Assembly (NCBI GenBank): GCA_025054615.1
Contig: JANWZO010000005.1
Span: 62,001 to 126,000, forward strand
DNA length: 64,000 nucleotides
Reading direction: 5' to 3'
DNA from: Kiritimatiellia bacterium
Lineage (GTDB): Bacteria; Verrucomicrobiota; Kiritimatiellia; CAIVKH01
Below are positions 8,448 through 19,424 of the stretch, one piece after another. Under the pieces are notes generated by a model, which was not told the DNA's origin, ran no database searches, and saw nothing but the letters and a program-made list of their open reading frames with translations. Positions within the stretch are counted from its first letter, which is position 1. Every line of letters begins with the position of its first letter. Both the position numbers and the translations under genes were made by a program.

Positions 8448-9158
8448 ATGAGCGAGCCGATCGAACCGACGCCGGGTGGAACGGCCCTCTCCGCGATGCG
8501 TCGGCTTGCGGTGTTCCTCGCTGTGGCAGTCGCGGGGATCGCCGCGAGCCACTACACGCACATCGGCGAATATTTCAATACCTCCTCGATGCAGGAACTG
8601 GCGGATCGGATGGGCCCCCACGGGGTGGCAATCATCATGGCACTTGGGATCGTGACACCGCTGATGTTTTTGCCGCGCTGGCCGATTGCCTTTCTTGCGG
8701 GCCTCCTCTATGGAGTGGGCTGGGGCACTTTGTTGTCGACGGCGGCGTCGACGATCGGCGCGTGGCTCCATTTCATGTTGTCCAGGACGCTGCTGGCGCC
8801 GGCGTCTGAGCGGGTGAAGCGCCGGCTCGGGCTGGAGCATGTTCAGATCCCGCGGGACCGCCAGTTCCTGGTCCTGTTTCTGCTGCGCGCGTTTCCCCTT
8901 TCGAGCTTTGTGGCGACCAATGTGCTGGCGGGTGCGCTCCGGTTGAGCCGGGGCCGTTTCTTTATGGCGACGTTTCTGGGTATGTTGCCCTCTTCATGGA
9001 TGTATGCATCCTGGGGCAAGCTAATGAAAAAACCGGATCCGCATTTTTACGGTCTGGCGGCGGTTTCGGTTGTGCTGATTGTCGCAGGAGCGGTGGCGGC
9101 GCAGAAGGTTCTTTCGCCCTATTTCCGGCCACGGCCGGAAGATGCCGGAGCGGAATAA
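8448..9158 (+). CDS. TVP38/TMEM64 (VTT-domain) family membrane protein
   Basis: A 236-residue polytopic membrane protein. The conserved VTT/SNARE-associated core covers about 70-195, with the loop AGLLYGVGWGTLLSTAAST and the segment LLRAFPLSSFVATNVLAGA, whose pattern (FPLxPF-like) is typical of the family. One helix precedes it (20-38) and one follows (~205-222). Family members are proposed lipid scramblases or transporters; the substrate here is unknown. It follows the acyltransferase by 55 bp on the same strand and may share its transcript. Confidence 0.8.
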   Translation: MSEPIEPTPGGTALSAMRRLAVFLAVAVAGIAASHYTHIGEYFNTSSMQELADRMGPHGVAIIMALGIVTPLMFLPRWPIAFLAGLLYGVGWGTLLSTAASTIGAWLHFMLSRTLLAPASERVKRRLGLEHVQIPRDRQFLVLFLLRAFPLSSFVATNVLAGALRLSRGRFFMATFLGMLPSSWMYASWGKLMKKPDPHFYGLAAVSVVLIVAGAVAAQKVLSPYFRPRPEDAGAE

Positions 9159-9192
9159 AGCGCCTCGTGCCGCTCGGCGGGAGGATTGACGC

Positions 9193-10659
9193 ATGCAGAG
9201 TCGATACTGGTTCTGGATTGCCGCGGCGATGTGCGCGGGTCGGATTGCGGTGGCTGCTACGGTCGACGTCACCGGCCCGCGCCAGGTTTCATTGCACCTG
9301 TACGATACGGGTCGCGCGCTAGCGTTTGAGCTGCGGCAGGTCACCGCGCCTGCCGGAACCGTACTTTTGCGCGTGCGCGACCTGCCGGCGAGGATAGACC
9401 CCACCACCGTGAGCGTAACGCCCGCTGCCGGTGGCGCTGGCATCGACATTCTGGAACAGCGTTTCGAGCATGATCTGGCCGAGTCATCCCGAATGTTGCG
9501 GCGCTATCTGAACCGGACGGTTACTGTCGGGCAGGGCGCCGCTGCGGTGGAGGGCCGAATCATCGGCCTGCCCGATTGGAAAGAGCCGCCTCGCCCGTCG
9601 GTCCCCCTCGTATTGTCGAAAACGGACGGCTCCGTGGCTGCGTTTTTTTCTCCCGCGGAAGCCGCGCGCATCCACTTCCCCGACGGCGGGGCCGCGCTGG
9701 TTGCCGCGCCAACGCTGCTCTGGCGCGCAAGGCTCGCCGCGGATGGCCAGCAAAACTTTCGGCTGTCGTACCAGTTCGACGGACTTACTTGGCGGGCCTT
9801 CTACGACGCGGTGGTCCGGCCGGATGGCGGGTCCGCGAGGATCATGGGGCGGATCCTAATCGAAAACCGGTCCGGCGGTCATTTTTCTGACGCTGCGGTG
9901 ACGCTCCTGGAGACAGAGCGCGGCCGGTCGGCGGGGGCTCCGCAATCGGATGAACCGGCGCCGCAGCGATACTCCTACAGGATTCCGCAGCCGCGCGAGG
10001 AGCGGATGATCGCGACGCTATCGCCTGTGCAGTCGCATGCACTCGAACAAAAGGTGAGCCTTCGGGACGGCGAATGGGTCTTGTTGCCGTTGGCGGCGTC
10101 CGATTCGGTTCCCATTCGGCGCTTTTACGTCTACGACGGCGTGAGATTTGATCGGTTCCAGCGAAACCGGAGGAACGACTGGAATTATGGGACGGAGTAC
10201 CACACCACCGTCGACGAGCATATTGAATTCGAGAACATGGGCGCCGTCGGGTTGGGCGTCAACTTCCCGCAGGGACTGATCCGGCTATATCAGCAAAGGT
10301 CCGATGGATCCGTGGATTTGGTGGGCGAAGAGGTCATGGCGCCCGTGCTGTCCGGAGGACGGGGTTCCGTCCGCGTTGGCCCCGCCGTCGGGCTCCGCGG
10401 CGAGCGCGAACGTACGGGCTATGTGGAAATCCGGCCACTCCACGAGTATGAGGAATCTTTTGAAATCCGACTGGCGAACGAATCGGACCAGCCCGCCGAG
10501 ATTCGCGTGGTCGAGCATCTATATCGCTGGCCGGACTATGAAATCGTCAAAGCCGACGCGGAATATCAGCAGACTGGCCCGCAGACCATTGAGTTTCGGG
10601 CCGAGTTGAAGCCCGGCGGGCGCCGGGCGATTCACTACACCGTGCGCTACCGTTGGTGA
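9193..10659 (+). CDS. Exported DUF4139-type protein
   Basis: A 488-residue protein with a signal peptide (about residues 1-21, MQSRYWFWIAAAMCAGRIAVA). The body is beta-rich with the DUF4139 hallmark LTWRAFYDAVV and the following GRILIENRSGGHFSDAAVTL, then a long C-terminal region with YVEIRPLHEYEESFEIRLAN. The family is widespread and its biochemical role is not established; it is expected in the periplasm or outer envelope. It is followed directly by a shorter paralogue, so the pair probably forms one unit. Confidence 0.8.
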   Translation: MQSRYWFWIAAAMCAGRIAVAATVDVTGPRQVSLHLYDTGRALAFELRQVTAPAGTVLLRVRDLPARIDPTTVSVTPAAGGAGIDILEQRFEHDLAESSRMLRRYLNRTVTVGQGAAAVEGRIIGLPDWKEPPRPSVPLVLSKTDGSVAAFFSPAEAARIHFPDGGAALVAAPTLLWRARLAADGQQNFRLSYQFDGLTWRAFYDAVVRPDGGSARIMGRILIENRSGGHFSDAAVTLLETERGRSAGAPQSDEPAPQRYSYRIPQPREERMIATLSPVQSHALEQKVSLRDGEWVLLPLAASDSVPIRRFYVYDGVRFDRFQRNRRNDWNYGTEYHTTVDEHIEFENMGAVGLGVNFPQGLIRLYQQRSDGSVDLVGEEVMAPVLSGGRGSVRVGPAVGLRGERERTGYVEIRPLHEYEESFEIRLANESDQPAEIRVVEHLYRWPDYEIVKADAEYQQTGPQTIEFRAELKPGGRRAIHYTVRYRW

Positions 10660-10667
10660 CCCCTCCG

Positions 10668-11975
10668 ATGAAGCGAGGGCTCATGCTGTGGCGGAGAGCA
10701 CTCTCCAGGTTTTTCCGGTCGACAGCGGTTGCGGCCGCAGCATGGATGCGCTTCTCTGCCGTGTATGCTGCCGCGCTACCGTCCGCGCCGATGGATGTAT
10801 CGATGGTGGTTGGAGAAGACCGGGCGGTTGTCGTTGAGCATCACCAGCGTGAACTTTCCGCTGGGCAGTCGGTCGCCCTATTTCGCCTTCCCGGCGAAAT
10901 CGATGTTTCAACGATTTCGCTAAGCGACCCGGATGGGGTGGCCCGCCTGCTCGACCTGCGCGTTCGCCCGTTTGAGTCGGTCGCAAAAGATCGCCCAAAT
11001 GCTGTCTGGCCGCTGCAGACTACGGCACCTGTTCGCCCTCAGGCTTGGCTGGTGGAAGCTCGCATTCGAGGGCCTGGCGGCGTGAGGCGTCTGGACGTGA
11101 TGTATTCGACTGACCGGCTGGCATGGCGCGCGAATTACGATGTTGTGGTCCGGGGCGACATTTCAAATTTGATGGAGCCGTTGTCGGTCGATTTGGAGGG
11201 ACGGTGCATCATATCGAACGGATTGGCGGTTCCGTTTGAATCGACGCGGATCCGGTTCAAAGGGGCGGCGCCCGGCATTCGAAGGCCTGCGACGGAGAAT
11301 CGACCTGACGGATTTCTCTGGCTCGATCCGGACAGTCCGTTGGCCGAACTATGGCGGCCACGCCGCCCGGAGCCGGAGCCGCCAGTGTTGTATGTCCTGC
11401 CGGAGCGCGTGGCGCTTCCTGCGGGTGGGGAGGCTGCCATTCGCTTTGCCCAGTTGCGCCGGGCGCCGGCGGAACGGGTCTTTTTGATGGAAAGCGAACG
11501 GGTGCCGCAGACCGGGTCATGGTATCCTCTGCATCAGGTGCTTGCTTTCGCGAACGACAGGCGGGCTGGCTTGGGGGTTCCGTTGCCGCCAGGACATGTG
11601 CGCGTTGCCTCAGGCGCCGGGCGGCTGGCGCTATTGGCGGAGGGCCGGCTGCCCCACACGCCGTCCGGATCGCCGTTACGGATCGAGATCGGACCCATGC
11701 CCGGCGTGGTCGGCGCGCGCCGGTCGCTGGGCCGGAGCCGCTCGGCCGCTGGATTTGCCGAAGAGACCATTGAGCTCCGCCTCATGAATCAACTGGCTTC
11801 CGATGTGCGCGTGGAGATCGTTGAGCGGCCCCCGGCCCCTTTGGGGTGGGATGTCACACGCTCGACCCTGCCCTACCGGACGGAATTCGGTCGATTGCGT
11901 ATGGAAATTCGTGTGCCGGCGCAGAGGGAGGAACGCGCGACCTACACGGTTCGTCTGAAGGAGCCCGAGGGCTGA
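10668..11975 (+). CDS. Second exported DUF4139-like protein (paralogue of the preceding gene)
   Basis: A 435-residue protein with an Arg-rich N-terminus and a hydrophobic stretch ending near AVYAA (about 10-37), read as a signal peptide. It repeats the layout of the gene before it: an N-terminal region with RLPGEIDVSTISLSDPDG, the core DRLAWRANYDVVVRG and a C-terminal ELRLMNQLASDVRVEIVERP. An alternative TTG start at 10653 would overlap the previous stop; the ATG at 10668 is preferred. The two genes look like a tandem duplication that has diverged strongly. Function unknown. Confidence 0.7.
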   Translation: MKRGLMLWRRALSRFFRSTAVAAAAWMRFSAVYAAALPSAPMDVSMVVGEDRAVVVEHHQRELSAGQSVALFRLPGEIDVSTISLSDPDGVARLLDLRVRPFESVAKDRPNAVWPLQTTAPVRPQAWLVEARIRGPGGVRRLDVMYSTDRLAWRANYDVVVRGDISNLMEPLSVDLEGRCIISNGLAVPFESTRIRFKGAAPGIRRPATENRPDGFLWLDPDSPLAELWRPRRPEPEPPVLYVLPERVALPAGGEAAIRFAQLRRAPAERVFLMESERVPQTGSWYPLHQVLAFANDRRAGLGVPLPPGHVRVASGAGRLALLAEGRLPHTPSGSPLRIEIGPMPGVVGARRSLGRSRSAAGFAEETIELRLMNQLASDVRVEIVERPPAPLGWDVTRSTLPYRTEFGRLRMEIRVPAQREERATYTVRLKEPEG

Positions 11976-11993
11976 AGACCTGCCAACCGCCGG

Positions 11994-12224
11994 CTACGGC
12001 TGGACGGACAGTAACGCCCGGGGATCCGGGATCGACGCCCGTTCGTTCTGAGCCCGTAACCAGCGCGCCTGAAATTGGTAGAGCAGGCTGAACAGCAGAA
12101 CCAAAACTATGACGAAAGCGGCAAATTTCAGGTTGTCTTTCAGCGGGCGGTTCCGGCTTGGGAAGTCGAGTCGGAAACGGCCATAGTTGATGATGGGCGG
12201 CGGTGTTCGCGGGTGGTGCTTCAT
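11994..12224 (-). CDS. Small single-pass membrane protein, unknown
   Basis: A 76-residue product with a Pro-rich, basic N-terminus, one membrane helix (about 33-52, KFAAFVIVLVLLFSLLYQF) and a short polar tail. The ATG at 12224 is preceded by AGGTGG five bases upstream, a good ribosome site, which favours it over the longer frame beginning at 12239. It is convergent with the DUF4139 pair and divergent from gpmI. I recognise no family. Confidence 0.5.
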   Translation of the reverse strand: MKHHPRTPPPIINYGRFRLDFPSRNRPLKDNLKFAAFVIVLVLLFSLLYQFQARWLRAQNERASIPDPRALLSVQP

Positions 12225-12343
12225 CCCACCTATTATCATACCATGGAACCTGCAGAGGGAAAACCTAATTGCGCTGAAAGGCTTGATTGGTAATCCGCTG
12301 CGCCTACCATCGCGCCAACGAACCGTTAAGCGAAGGGAATCTT

Positions 12344-14005
<1,662 letters not shown>

Positions 14006-14031
14006 TTTACCGACATCAAATTCGGGTATTC

Positions 14032-14122
14032 TTTCAAGCTGGATGTAGAATCCGCGGAGGCGCCTTCGCCCCTATCGGCAGCGATTGCGTTCAAGGCGGA
14101 GGGAGATGGATTCCGCTTGAAA
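14032..14122 (+). promoter_or_regulatory. Long inverted repeat upstream of the GH5 gene
   Basis: TTTCAAGC (14032-14039) and GAATCC (14048-14053) are complementary to GCTTGAAA (14115-14122) and GGATTC (14108-14113), giving a two-part stem. It encloses an inner GGCG-CCTT-CGCC hairpin. The structure would end 45 bases before the GH5 start. It may be a leader RNA fold; no known riboswitch class is recognisable. Confidence 0.35.
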
Positions 14123-14167
14123 TTCCGAATAGCTGAACAGGTTGCGCCAACCGAAAGGGCGGAAGGT

Positions 14168-16066
14168 ATGGGACAAGAGAGCACCCGTGTGCCGTTCGTC
14201 GCGATTGGCGGTATATGGTTTGCCTTAGTCGTGGCGGTCGTCGCCGCTCCGTCGAATCCGCCGAAATTGGCCAAAGTCGCACGATTAGACGTGTATGCCG
14301 AGCCCGAAGTGGGCGCCATTCACTACGGAGCGTCCACCGATGGAGGCGGCTCGATCCGGCGGGCTTCTTGGGTTTCGGCAGGCGAACGACCACGGATTTA
14401 TGTGGCGACCTGGCCCATCCGCCATTTTGAATGGACCTCCATCGGCCTGTCCTTCGTGCCATCGAACAGTGGAACGGTTGTCCTTGACCTGCTGGGACAA
14501 TGGGAGATGTCGCCATCTGGAACGATTTACCGGCAGGAGGTCTTGTGGGACGCCGTGACCGCCATCGGCGCATCGGTTTCGAACGGGAGTTTCGAGGTGA
14601 TGTCGGGCGGTTCGCCCGTGGGCTGGTTCAATCCCTGGGGCGGACCGGTGACTCTTGTAACTAATCCGGCGCCGGTTGACGGCGCGCGCGCCGTATCCGT
14701 CTGGCATGACCGCCGGTTGCGGACCATCATCAGTGTTACCGCAGGCGTTCCCGTGGAAATTCGAGCCTGGGCGCGCGCTGCCATTCCGGAGGGGTATATC
14801 GACTCGCAGAGAATTGAGGCCACGAATACCCCTGCCCATGAAGCCAGCCGGCGCTTCATGCGCGGCGTGAATCTAGCCAACTGGTTTGAAGCGCCACCAG
14901 GCGCCGATTGGGGCGGAGGGCCCATCGGCCCGGCCGACCTCGATGCGATTGCTGCCGAGGGATTTGACCACGTGAGGGTGCCGGTTCGGTGGAGCGCGCA
15001 TACCGGTCCGGCGCCGGACTACGTGATTTCCAACACTTTTTTCCAGCAGGTGAACGCCGTGGTCACCGGCGCGATCGCCCGGGGCCTGGGCGTGATTGTG
15101 AACGTTCACCACTTCGACGAGTTCTTTTCAAATCCGCCGGCTTGGACGAACAAGCTTTATGCAATATGGGACCAGCTTTCGGCCCTGTACGCCGGAGCGC
15201 CCTCGAATCTCGCGTTCGAAATTCTCAATGAGCCGCACGGCGGGGCGACGACCGAATTCATGAACGGGGTCTACGCGTATCTGATCCCGCGCATTCGAAA
15301 TCTTCATCCGGAGCGGCTGATTTTTGTGGGACCGGGCGCTTTCAACCATGTGGAAGAACTGAGCAACCTGCGGTTGCCGATCCAAGACTCGAATTTAGTC
15401 GTGACGATTCACTCCTACGAGCCCTTTCTGTTCGCAAATCAGGGCGCCACATGGGTTGGTTACCAGGCGCTGACCACAAATCTCGTCTATCCGGGTCCCC
15501 CGCCGGCGCCAATGTCTCCGCATCCGACCTCGGCAACCGACCCGGCCGTGGTTGAATGGTTCGAGCAGTACAATTCGCTTCCGAGCGAACGAAACCCTTG
15601 CAGCAGCAACGCCTTCGTGTACCTGCTGCGGCATGCAGCGGCTTGGTCGCGGTATTACGGGCGTCCGGTCCACGTCGGTGAATTTGGCTGCATCGCCAAG
15701 GCCGATGCCTCATCCCGCGCGCGGCATCTTCGGGAATTTCGAGAAGAGATGGATCGTCTGGGGCTCGGGTGGGCGCTCTGGGATTGGAAAGCCCTGTATT
15801 TTTATTGGGATCGCAGCGCCAATTCGCCTGCGGCGGGTCTTCGCGAGGCCTTGTTTCCTCCGATCCGATTGGCATGGGGGCTGGAGCCGATGCGAATCGA
15901 CTCTCTGCTGGCACGCGGCAAACGAATTGTTGTGGAGCAGGCGGAGGTCGACATCACGGCATGGTCGCCAATTCTGACTCAAATCCTCGACGATGCCCGA
16001 TTCGTGTTCCCCGTCACGGGATCAAGCCCAGTTGCCGCATTTCGATTGCGCTGGATCAGTCCCTAA
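14168..16066 (+). CDS. Secreted glycoside hydrolase family 5 enzyme
   Basis: A 632-residue exported retaining glycosidase of the endoglucanase/beta-mannanase superfamily. The signal peptide is about 1-27 (hydrophobic FVAIGGIWFALVVAVVAA). Residues ~130-210 (SNGSFEVMSGGSPVGWFNP) look like a CBM4/9-type carbohydrate-binding module. The GH5 barrel starts at FMRGVNLANWFE (~231). The acid/base Glu is in EILNEPHGG (Glu ~355) and the nucleophile in VHVGEFGC (Glu ~505), with IHSYEPF between. The start at 14168 is preferred over 14117 because it begins the signal peptide and has AAAGGG upstream. Exact polysaccharide substrate cannot be told from sequence. Confidence 0.88.
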   Translation: MGQESTRVPFVAIGGIWFALVVAVVAAPSNPPKLAKVARLDVYAEPEVGAIHYGASTDGGGSIRRASWVSAGERPRIYVATWPIRHFEWTSIGLSFVPSNSGTVVLDLLGQWEMSPSGTIYRQEVLWDAVTAIGASVSNGSFEVMSGGSPVGWFNPWGGPVTLVTNPAPVDGARAVSVWHDRRLRTIISVTAGVPVEIRAWARAAIPEGYIDSQRIEATNTPAHEASRRFMRGVNLANWFEAPPGADWGGGPIGPADLDAIAAEGFDHVRVPVRWSAHTGPAPDYVISNTFFQQVNAVVTGAIARGLGVIVNVHHFDEFFSNPPAWTNKLYAIWDQLSALYAGAPSNLAFEILNEPHGGATTEFMNGVYAYLIPRIRNLHPERLIFVGPGAFNHVEELSNLRLPIQDSNLVVTIHSYEPFLFANQGATWVGYQALTTNLVYPGPPPAPMSPHPTSATDPAVVEWFEQYNSLPSERNPCSSNAFVYLLRHAAAWSRYYGRPVHVGEFGCIAKADASSRARHLREFREEMDRLGLGWALWDWKALYFYWDRSANSPAAGLREALFPPIRLAWGLEPMRIDSLLARGKRIVVEQAEVDITAWSPILTQILDDARFVFPVTGSSPVAAFRLRWISP

Positions 16067-16106
16067 TCGAAATTCAAAATTTATGATTAGTCCGATAGAA
16101 AAGACC

Positions 16107-16997
16107 ATGCGAATGCGCGCGAGGAGGCTTGCGTTGATACTGGCCTCTGCTTTGTTCGCGTCTGGGTGCGCGACTGTTCCTTATCGTTACGGCGTTGACC
16201 GGACGGGGATGGGCCCTGCAGTCGACAAAATTCCGCCAGGGGAAGAGCAGATTGAACGGGGCAGGCCCAATCTCCTGATCGATGGAATCGGCTGGGTAGT
16301 GGGGATCCCATCAAAGATCCTGTTGCTGAACCTGAAAGTCGACAATCATAACATCGGCAATGAAACCGAAGCCGCGATTCGCGAATATCTCGCGGTCAAC
16401 GGACTGACTGAAGTCAAAGTACGCCTCAACCAGTACGCGCCGATCGACGAGTGGCGGCGCCTCCGGCGGAACCGCGAGGTTGGGTGGGGTTGGCGTTATA
16501 CGCTCGGCACACTCTCCTGGCTTTACTATACCCTCGTGCCCGGCCGAATCTTTGGTGGAGACAACTACAATCCCTACACGGACACGATTTCGCTCTATTC
16601 CGATGTGCCGGCGATCGCACTACACGAGGGGGGACACGCGAAGGATTTTGCGAAACGCAGAAGGAAGGGACTCTACGCCGCCGTCTATCTGATCCCCGGA
16701 GTCTCCCTTTACCACGAGGCGCAGGCCACCGGAGATGCGCTCGGATATTTGCGCGAGAATGCAGACGCCCGGGCCGAAAAAGAGGGCTATCACATTCTCT
16801 ATCCGGCGTATGCCACCTATATCGGGGGCGGTTTGGTTAAAGTGGTTCCGTTCTCCTGGATTACGTGGGGCGCAGTTGGGGTGGGTCACGTCGCCGGGCG
16901 CGTGCAGGGAGCCCGGGTCGACGAAATGCGGCAGCAGGCACGAGATGGAATCGATTCAGCCGACGTCCCGGGGCAAGATCGCGAGGGCGGCCTTTAG
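16107..16997 (+). CDS. Putative zinc metallopeptidase-like lipoprotein
   Basis: A 296-residue lipoprotein: basic start MRMRARR, hydrophobic stretch, lipobox LFASGC with the lipidated Cys at 21. It carries HEGGH at 173-177, matching the zincin HExxH motif, and about 25 residues later YHEAQATGDAL (202-212), placed like the third zinc ligand and flanking motif of M48-like peptidases. Between them is a hydrophobic segment (LYAAVYLIPGVSLY). I cannot assign a named peptidase family, and no substrate is apparent. An ATG at 16083 is an alternative start. Its last 42 bp overlap the end of the convergent SulP gene. Confidence 0.65.
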   Translation: MRMRARRLALILASALFASGCATVPYRYGVDRTGMGPAVDKIPPGEEQIERGRPNLLIDGIGWVVGIPSKILLLNLKVDNHNIGNETEAAIREYLAVNGLTEVKVRLNQYAPIDEWRRLRRNREVGWGWRYTLGTLSWLYYTLVPGRIFGGDNYNPYTDTISLYSDVPAIALHEGGHAKDFAKRRRKGLYAAVYLIPGVSLYHEAQATGDALGYLRENADARAEKEGYHILYPAYATYIGGGLVKVVPFSWITWGAVGVGHVAGRVQGARVDEMRQQARDGIDSADVPGQDREGGL

Positions 16998-18620
16998 CGC
17001 GTCAATCCGAGTGGGACAGTCCTGTACAGGAGAACCTTCTCCCAGCAACTGGAGGCGCTGAAGCCGGTCGCGCGCCTTGCCCTTGGCCCCCGCGACGATG
17101 ACATGGGCGCCGCCGGCCAGCGCATCGCGGATCACGTTTTCGATCGAAAGGCCGGCTGTAGTGCCGAGAATGGTCACATCGCTCAAGTCCAGAATGAGGA
17201 CGCTGGCATCCTTCATCGCAGCGTGTTGTCGCGAAATCGCATCCGCGACGCCGAAAATCATCGGGCCGCTCATGTGGAACAGAACCACCCTGCCGTGGGC
17301 GAGTTCGAACAACGTGCGCTCTTCATCGGTCAACGCCACGCCCTCGTGGGATGAGGGATCAATGGTTTTGATCATCGACTGTTGGTATTTCGACAGGTTG
17401 TCGATGGTCAGAATGTTGGCGATGAACATCCCCACTCCGACCGCGACGATAACGTCCACGAACACGGTCAGGAGCAGGACGCCATACATCAGACAGGTAG
17501 AGGTCATCGAGACCCGGTGGGCTCTGCGCATGAAGCTCCAATCGAGAATGCTGACGCCCGCCTTTGCTGTAATTGCGCCTAGGACCGCGAGCGGCACGTT
17601 GGAGAGGAGGGGACCGGCCGCTGCGGCGATCGCAAGTAGAATCAATGCGCGGAAGACCCCAGAACGCGGTGTGCTGGCGCCACTCTGAATATTGACGACC
17701 GTACCCATGGTGGCGCCGGCACCCGGCAGGCCACCAAACAGCCCCGATACGAGGTTGCCAATCCCCTGGCCGATCAATTCGCGGTTGGAATCGTGTTGAG
17801 TCCGCGTCAGACTGTCGGCGATTTTGGCGGTCAGCAGGGCATCGACGCATCCCAGTAGCCCGAGAATCATGCCGTCCAACACGACCACGAAGAGAAGATC
17901 TGGATCTACGATAGGCAGTTGGAATTTGGGCAGACCGGTCGGGATTGTGCCGAGTCGGCGGAGATCCACACCTCCCAACCAGAGTGTGGACAGCGCAGTA
18001 CCCATTATCAGGACAATCAGGTTCGGCGGGATCCATTGGCGCCAAGAAGACGGGACCAGGAATAGAAAGGCAAAGGCCCCCACAGCCAGAGCAAATTCAG
18101 GCCATTTGATGTCAACAGCTAGCCCGGGTAATTGCCTCACGATGCCGACGGCGCCGCCGCCAGGGGCTGGGTGCCCGAGAAAGGCGGGTATCTGCAGCAG
18201 GATCAGCAGGATGCCGATACCCGACATGAAGCCCGATACCACGGCATAGGGCATCAGGGTGATGAAGCGGCCCAGTTTAAGCCTTCCGACCGCGATTTGG
18301 GTCAGTCCAGCAATCATGACCGTAGTAAATCCGAGGGGAAGCGCGTGGTCTGGATACTTGGCGGACAGGTTGGTCAGGACGGCGGTGAACATCAGGGTCA
18401 TTGGCCCCGTGGGTTCGGAAATGAGCGTCCGCGTGCCGCCAAACAGCGCGGCGAACAGACCCACCAAAACGGCCCCGTATAGGCCAGCTTGTGCGCCGGC
18501 GCCGGATGCGACGCCAAAAGCCAGCGCCAGCGGCAGAGAAACAATCGCTGTGGTCAAACCGCCGAAGAGATCCCCCTTGAGACCCTCGCGGGAAAGCAGA
18601 AACCTCCATCGTTCGTTCAT
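16956..18620 (-). CDS. SulP/SLC26 family anion transporter with STAS domain
   Basis: A 554-residue inner-membrane transporter. The N-terminal ~430 residues are hydrophobic, opening with GGLTTAIVSLPLALAFGVASG, the conserved first membrane signature of SulP proteins, and containing GLFGGLPGAGATMGTVVNIQ. The last ~120 residues form a STAS domain (VLILDLSDVTILGTTAGLSI). Family members carry sulfate, bicarbonate, dicarboxylates or other anions; substrate is undetermined. ATG 18620 is preferred to an in-frame TTG at 18626. It stands alone on this strand and its 3' end overlaps the lipoprotein gene. Confidence 0.9.
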   Translation of the reverse strand: MNERWRFLLSREGLKGDLFGGLTTAIVSLPLALAFGVASGAGAQAGLYGAVLVGLFAALFGGTRTLISEPTGPMTLMFTAVLTNLSAKYPDHALPLGFTTVMIAGLTQIAVGRLKLGRFITLMPYAVVSGFMSGIGILLILLQIPAFLGHPAPGGGAVGIVRQLPGLAVDIKWPEFALAVGAFAFLFLVPSSWRQWIPPNLIVLIMGTALSTLWLGGVDLRRLGTIPTGLPKFQLPIVDPDLLFVVVLDGMILGLLGCVDALLTAKIADSLTRTQHDSNRELIGQGIGNLVSGLFGGLPGAGATMGTVVNIQSGASTPRSGVFRALILLAIAAAAGPLLSNVPLAVLGAITAKAGVSILDWSFMRRAHRVSMTSTCLMYGVLLLTVFVDVIVAVGVGMFIANILTIDNLSKYQQSMIKTIDPSSHEGVALTDEERTLFELAHGRVVLFHMSGPMIFGVADAISRQHAAMKDASVLILDLSDVTILGTTAGLSIENVIRDALAGGAHVIVAGAKGKARDRLQRLQLLGEGSPVQDCPTRIDALKAALAILPRDVG

Positions 18621-18731
18621 AACCAAAGGCTAACGAGATCCCAAACCGTCGGCAATGTCGAGAACATGTATCCGCTGGAGAGGCCATCTCTATTGAAGTA
18701 AGCTCTTGAGCTTCTGACCGAAAGCCCTGTC

Positions 18732-19424
18732 GTGGCTCCGATAGTCCAGATTCGGGATCTCACAAAAGTCTATCAGCAGGGTGAGATCGATATTGTGGCG
18801 CTTCGCGGCGTTTCGCTGGATATCGAGTCCGGTGAATTCGTCGCCCTGATGGGGCCAAGCGGTTCGGGAAAAAGCACGTTGCTGCACCTGATCGCGGGCA
18901 TCGACCGCCCCACGTCCGGTTCCTGCAGGGTCGAGGGCGTGGATGTCTCCTCGTTGACAGAGACCGAGTTGGCGGAATGGCGCAACAGCCATATCGGATT
19001 CGTCTTTCAGACCTTCAATCTCATCCCCGTGCTCACCGCGCTCGAAAACGTCGAGCTTCCCCTGCTCCTGACCGGTCTTTCGGCGGACGAACGCCGCGCG
19101 CATGCGGAGGCGGCCCTTGAACTGGTAGGGTTGAAAGACCGCCTGCACCACCTGCCGAGGCAGTTGTCCGGCGGCCAGGAACAGCGCGTCGCGATCGCAA
19201 GGGCGATTGTCACAGATCCAGTGTTGATTGTAGCCGATGAGCCCACGGGCAATCTCGACGCCAAATCCGCCGCGGAGGTCCTCGCGCTGTTGGAATTTCT
19301 TAATCAGCGGGCGGGCAAAACGATCATCATGGTCACGCACGATCCAAAGGCGGCGGCCCACGCGCGTCGTGTGTTGCACCTGGAGAAGGGCGAATTGCTG
19401 CGAGACGAGGAGGTGCGCCGATGA
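18732..19424 (+). CDS. ABC transporter ATP-binding protein (MacB/LolD type)
   Basis: A 230-residue ATPase of the lipoprotein-release/macrolide-export branch. Visible are Walker [10 protein letters not shown] (~38-46), the LSGGQ signature in [15 protein letters not shown], Walker B with [13 protein letters not shown] and the switch histidine in MVTHDPKA. The start is GTG with no strong ribosome site. Its stop overlaps the next start by ATGA, and it heads a four-gene operon with two permeases and a membrane-fusion protein. A small perfect palindrome (AAGCTC-TT-GAGCTT, 18700-18713) lies just upstream. Confidence 0.92.
   Translation: MAPIVQIRDLTKVYQQGEIDIVALRGVSLDIESGEFVALMGPSGSGKSTLLHLIAGIDRPTSGSCRVEGVDVSSLTETELAEWRNSHIGFVFQTFNLIPVLTALENVELPLLLTGLSADERRAHAEAALELVGLKDRLHHLPRQLSGGQEQRVAIARAIVTDPVLIVADEPTGNLDAKSAAEVLALLEFLNQRAGKTIIMVTHDPKAAAHARRVLHLEKGELLRDEEVRR

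Noticed and set aside
12235-12260. CCATGGAA near the gpmI upstream region, resembling a repeat half-site
   Set aside because: No second arm, no TCTGTAA block and no flanking match to the three real copies.
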